Positions 60,471-64,000 of a stretch of 64,000 nucleotides of DNA are shown here, in pieces. Position numbers and translations under genes: made by a program. The DNA is from Hanleya hanleyi (lineage: Eukaryota; Mollusca; Polyplacophora; Lepidopleurida; Hanleyidae). The DNA is taken from assembly GCA_036873755.1 (NCBI GenBank), contig JAVTVY010025368.1:52676-116675 (forward strand). The letters run 5' to 3'. Below the pieces are notes generated by a model that saw only the letters and a list, made by a program, of their open reading frames with translations, made no database searches and was not told the origin of the DNA. Positions within the stretch are counted from its first letter, which is position 1; every line of letters begins with the position of its first letter.

Positions 60471-61384
60471 GTACTTAATTCATTGTTTTGAGGTGCTGAT
60501 TGATAGTGTCAGTGTATAATTGTGTATTTAATTCTTTGTTTTTCAAGTGCTGATGGTATCAGTGTATAATTGTGTACTTAATTCTTTGCTATTAGGTGCT
60601 GAATGATGGTATCAGTGTTTTATGGTGTACTTAATTCTTTGTTTTTAAGGTGGCTTCTTGGTTACCAGAATGAGTGTTCTGCGCAGCTCTTTGCTCATCA
60701 CAATTACCTCCCTTGTAATCGTACTCTTGTGAGTGAATGGCTAGAATGAGATACTTTGACAAGCAGCGTTTACGTTTCAGTGACTCGTTTTAATAAGCAA
60801 TTGATAAATTTTCCCTTGTGATGTTATGACGTCGAATGGCAATCTTTGTTGGCATGACATTTGTCGACGTCAGGAAGTTGCATTGTTGGCACTTCATGAA
60901 AAATGGCGCGAAAAAGTTTGGGTACAGGTGGCTTCAGAGCTCTATTCATGCCCCTTTTTGGATGACGACCTGCATTAAAATTGACTTATTCAAAAACTAT
61001 ATGTCCCAAGGAATGTATAAAATAAACATGAGAAAACTGACATGACTTTTGAACATTCTAAAAGCAAGTATATCTCAAGTGTTGGGTGTTTTACATATTA
61101 TTCATATTCTACCAACTTGCCACAGGCACATGTTATTCAAGCTGGAAATTAGAAAAAACGTAGTACCGTATGCCCTATTTCTTATATTAATTTCTGATAA
61201 ACCGGTAGGATGATCTTTCGGGAGCTATACAAAGAATATTTTAAAAATGACTCGACTTTGTATCAAAACCAGGGAGCCACCTAAAGTGCTTATGGTATCA
61301 GTGTATAATTGTGTACTTAATTCTTTGTTTTTCAACTGCTGATGGTATCAGTGTATAATTGTGTACTTAATTCTTTGTTTCTAG
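60471..61384 (+). repeat. Tandem copies of the catalytic exon's 3' splice site
   Basis: Five imperfect units of about 50-53 bp (TACTTAATTCTTTGTTTYTA + GGTGCTGATTGATGGTATCA + GTGTATAATTGTG) precede the true acceptor at 61383-61384. Each contains the polypyrimidine tract, the acceptor region and the first 20-30 bases of the exon. AG is kept at 60491-60492 and 60594-60595. The fourth unit is split by the element at 60649-61281; others read CAAG or CAAC at the junction. Confidence 0.9.
60649..61281. mobile_element. PIF/Harbinger-like MITE inserted in an acceptor repeat unit
   Basis: Ends GGTGGCTTCTTGGTTAC and, inverted from the right, GGTGGCTCCCTGGTTTT. A TAA target duplication flanks both sides (60646-60648, 61282-61284), and a TWA target is the PIF/Harbinger hallmark. 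633 bp, no transposase recognised. The unit sequence continues across the insertion. Confidence 0.75.
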
Positions 61385-61507
61385 GCGCTGATTGATGGTA
61401 TCAGTGTATTAGTGCATTGTTCAGATGGCTGGGACAGGACAGCACAGACATGTTCACTGGCCAGTATGATGTTAGATCCATACTACAGAACCATACATGG
61501 CTTTCAG
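61385..61507 (+). CDS. MTMR6: MTMR exon: catalytic CX5R motif
   Basis: 41 codons in phase 0, acceptor TTTCTAG, donor CAG|GTAAGT. The peptide [20 protein letters not shown] carries the myotubularin P-loop C-S-D-G-W-D-R (residues about 326-332 counted from the first exon seen here). Cys is the nucleophile, Arg binds phosphate and the Asp inside the loop is the likely general acid. All are present, so an active enzyme is predicted rather than a pseudophosphatase such as MTMR9. [17 protein letters not shown] follows as in the family. Oddity: imperfect copies of the acceptor and the first 20-30 bases of this exon are repeated five times upstream. Confidence 0.98.
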
Positions 61508-62174
61508 GTAAGTCATTTAGACAATAGACCACTTGCTTAATATCTGCATAAATGCATATGCATGCTGATGACATGGGGTGAAAAATGACTCTCCTTCAGC
61601 TTGGGTCTTTATTTAGTTCAAGGCTTCTTGTGAGCATAAGAGCAAACAACAATACCTAGTGTGAATTTTTTGGCGGTATGTGTGATATCGAAAAACATAT
61701 GACTTTCCACATGTAAAGTAACATTGCAAGGCATTTTTACTGTGATGCTGCCCTCCAAGGCAACAACAACAATGTCTTCATCTGACTGCTGCCTCTCAAG
61801 TGGAAATGGGTAACTGGAGCAACCATATCACATAATTGAATGTTCATGGAGACACAATTGCTCAGAAGCGAACTGAAAGGAAAGAACAAACGACAACATG
61901 GATGAAATCAAAGAACAAACAACTGAGACAGATTTAGTTGGATAAAAGTTTGTTCCCTATGTATGAACTGTGCAGGCTTCAAATACTAACTATATATTCG
62001 TGTTAATTATTCAATAAAAAAATATTGTCACAGTGCAGTACTGGCAAACCATTTCTGAGACTGAGGCAGCAAACCTTTGCTAATTTCAAGGGCTGGTATG
62101 GCTGTGTAATGTAGAGTATCAAAGAAGAGTTGAGGTAGTCTCAATCCCAGTTTACATGTATATTTTTATTGCAG

Positions 62175-62428
62175 GCCCTAATAGAGAAGGAATGGCTCGC
62201 GTTTGGACACAAGTTCACAGATAGATGTGGTTTCCTCGATGGTATTGATGCTAAAGAGGTCTCGCCAGTCTTCACACAGTTCATTGATGCAGTCTGGCAA
62301 TATATGCAACAGTTCCCATGTGCATTCCAGTTTAACGAGCGTTTCTTAATTACCCTCCATGACCATGTCTTTTCCTGTCAGTTTGGCACATTTATAGGCA
62401 ACTGTGAGAAAGACCGGCTCGATCTTAG
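62175..62428 (+). CDS. MTMR6: MTMR exon: post-catalytic phosphatase helices
   Basis: 254 bases (84 codons plus two), acceptor TATTGCAG, donor AG|GTAAGG. The peptide LIEKEWLAFGHKFTDRCG, then KEVSPVFTQFIDAVWQ, QFPCAFQFNERFL and CQFGTFIGNCEKDR follows MTMR6/7/8 residue by residue. One small difference is GFLDGIDAKEVSP, one residue longer than the vertebrate G-x-LDG-DPKE form. A 26-28-bp minisatellite lies in the next intron. Confidence 0.97.
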
Positions 62429-62539
62429 GTAAGGTAGCAACCTGAAAACCACATTGTTGTGATAACAGTACAGAAGATACAACTTGTCCATTCAAAACAG
62501 ATTAAATACACTAGAGCATTGAGAGATGAAGAGCACACT

Positions 62540-62890
62540 TGCATATTGAGAAGTGGGGAACACACTCCTGTATTGAGAAGTGGGAACACAGTCATGCATT
62601 GAGAAGTGGGGAACACACCCATGCATTGAGAAGTGGGAAACACACTCAATGTATTGAGAAGTGGGGGACACACACATGCATTGAGGAGTTGGAACACAAT
62701 CATGCATTGAGAAGTGGGGAACACACTCAATGTATTGAGAAGTGGGGAACACACTAATGTATTGATAAGTGGGGAGCACACCCATGCATTGAGAAGTGGG
62801 AACACAATCATGCATTGAGAAGTGGAGAAGACAAACATGTTTGTGAAGCGGGGAGCGCACTCATGCATTGAGAAACAAGAAACACTGGTG
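62540..62890 (+). repeat. 26-28-bp minisatellite, about 13 copies
   Basis: Unit GCATTGAGAAGTGGGGAACA + CACTCAT with length variants. Lies in an MTMR intron of 1.1 kb. Short open frames on both strands are repeat shadows. Confidence 0.9.
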
Positions 62891-63517
62891 CATTGAAGTA
62901 TGGAATATGCTAATGTATTGAGTTATGGTACATTGACAACATGTACACACAATAGAAGGATTGAAATCGAGGCTGTGGCCAGTAAACCAATGAAAACTAT
63001 TCTACTCTATCATTAAGAACAGAGAAAACTCACTCCCCCATTGTTGTCTTTGGTGCTTCAAGGATATCTAATGATTTTGTCCTGGTCTGACAACTATGGA
63101 ATTCCCGGGTTAACATATTATCTCTTCTAATTAGCTGTTCAGAACATCTACAGTGGATTCAACATTGCTTCAGCATTGGAACCTCTTTTGATGTCCCATA
63201 AACTGTATTATGGACTGAAGTTTTGTTAAAAAACTACAAGGTATTTTTCAAAATATGTTTGTGTTATTGAAACCTGGTTAAAATGGAGAGTAGTAAACCA
63301 GTACAGCTGGAGAGCTCGGGATGAACAAGGAAGTCTAAAGAAAATGCCTGTCTCTTGAATCCAGCACCACTAAGAGCCATTTGCGGGAAGTCTACTGAAT
63401 TTATCTGCTGCATACCAAAGCTCCATTCGGCTTAAATGAAAACAAACAATCACACATTGTTATTGTTTGTCTTTGCTACTGTGTTGTTGAAATAGTTGAG
63501 TTTGTATGTATTTACAG

Positions 63518-63652
63518 ATTACAAGAGAGATCATACTCGCTGTGGTCACACTTGTCTAGGAACCAGACTGACTATCTTAACCCCCTCTTCAAGAAAGAAT
63601 ACGAGATAACACATCCTATCTTGATACCAAACACAAGTCCACAGTGCTTTCA
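63518..63652 (+). CDS. MTMR6: MTMR exon: SYSLWSHL segment, last in window
   Basis: 135 bases between TATTTACAG and CA|GTAAGT. With two carried bases it encodes RLQERSYSLWSHL, then YLNPLF and ILIPNTSPQCF, matching the vertebrate YSLW...YLNPL block near the end of the phosphatase domain. It ends in phase 2, so at least one more exon (expected to begin with the KFW-x-x-MY motif and to lead to the coiled coil) lies beyond the right edge. Confidence 0.95.
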
Positions 63653-64000
63653 GTAAGTCCAGTCTGCTATCTCATGTCATGAGCATGTTATAATAGTTGA
63701 CATTAAAATATACAACTGCATTTACTAAAAGATGGTCATTCATGCAACAATTGTACAAAATGGTCACACGATTAATCATTGATACTGGAGTGGAAATATA
63801 TTGAAGGAAATTAACTTAATTAGCCCTATTGCAATCTCATACATAAGGATATCAGATCATGAGTGGGACATGTATTATGAGGCAATATATGAGGTGGAAA
63901 CAACTGTGTGTCATGGTCCAACATGTCGGAGGCCAATTTCATGAAACTGAACCTCACTTGAGGCAATTGTCGCACTTGAAAACCTCCCTTGATTTAAGTT

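Larger units (their letters stand above)
23435..63652 (+). other. MTMR6: Myotubularin-related phosphatase gene (MTMR6/7/8 group), partial locus
   Basis: Ten coding exons join into 484 contiguous codons with compatible phases (0,1,0,0,0,1,0,0,2,2 at the exon ends) and GT-AG introns of about 15.6, 8.0, 5.1, 0.9, 1.7, 0.5, 5.2, 0.7 and 1.1 kb. The encoded protein follows the vertebrate MTMR6, MTMR7 and MTMR8 order: PH-GRAM lipid-binding domain, then a catalytically active myotubularin phosphatase domain. Known family role: removal of the 3-phosphate from PI3P and PI(3,5)P2 on endosomal membranes, usually in complex with the inactive partner MTMR9 through a C-terminal coiled coil. The gene is open at both ends: the initial exon (about eight residues) was not located and the C-terminal part lies past the window. 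Invertebrates generally have one gene for the three vertebrate paralogues, so the symbol denotes the group, not a specific paralogue. Confidence 0.95.

Overview
This window is animal genomic DNA with low gene density: one conserved gene split by long introns, set in a dense background of short transposons, SINEs and tandem repeats. Several interspersed repeats end in the tail GTTGAAAGCGACGTTAAAT followed by TCACTCACTCAC, and the octamer TACATGTA recurs throughout. Both are features I associate with lophotrochozoan, especially molluscan, genomes. A marine mollusc or close relative is the best guess (moderate confidence; no species can be named).

The one firmly identified gene is a plus-strand myotubularin-related phosphoinositide 3-phosphatase of the MTMR6/7/8 group. 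Ten coding exons lie between 23435 and 63652. Together they encode 484 contiguous codons, from the start of the PH-GRAM domain through the catalytic motif HCSDGWDRT into the late phosphatase domain. All nine introns are GT-AG and all exon phases match. The first coding exon (expected to encode about eight residues) was not found, and the C-terminus, including the expected coiled coil, lies beyond the right edge.

Layout. 1-5.2 kb: a dispersed repeat, a TTAA-bounded element, a tRNA-derived SINE and two low-confidence unrecognised exon candidates. 6.1-6.6 kb: a MITE packed with GAACGTTC palindromes. 11.6-15.3 kb: two nearly identical 1830-bp elements head to tail. 17.7-19.1 kb: a hairpin and a 39-bp minisatellite. 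22.1-22.8 kb: a fold-back element carrying cAMP-response-element palindromes. 26.9-33.5 kb (intron): three elements built of a hairpin head plus long tandem repeats, one holding a 1.5-kb 18-bp minisatellite. 38.7 kb: a SINE with a 5S rRNA-like head. 39.2-40.5 kb: an MTMR exon whose 3' edge and 5' splice site are amplified into about 22 further copies. 41.3-42.7 kb: another tandem-repeat element. 45-57 kb: MITE pairs, nested hAT-like elements with 5-bp target duplications, a second fold-back copy and a piggyBac-like element, among exons. 58-60.2 kb: a third copy of the tandem-repeat element. 60.5-61.5 kb: the catalytic exon, preceded by five imperfect copies of its own 3' splice site and first bases.

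The most unusual result is that two exon boundaries of the same phosphatase gene have each become the unit of a tandem repeat, one amplifying a splice donor and the other a splice acceptor. Whether this regulates splicing or is tolerated slippage cannot be told from sequence alone.
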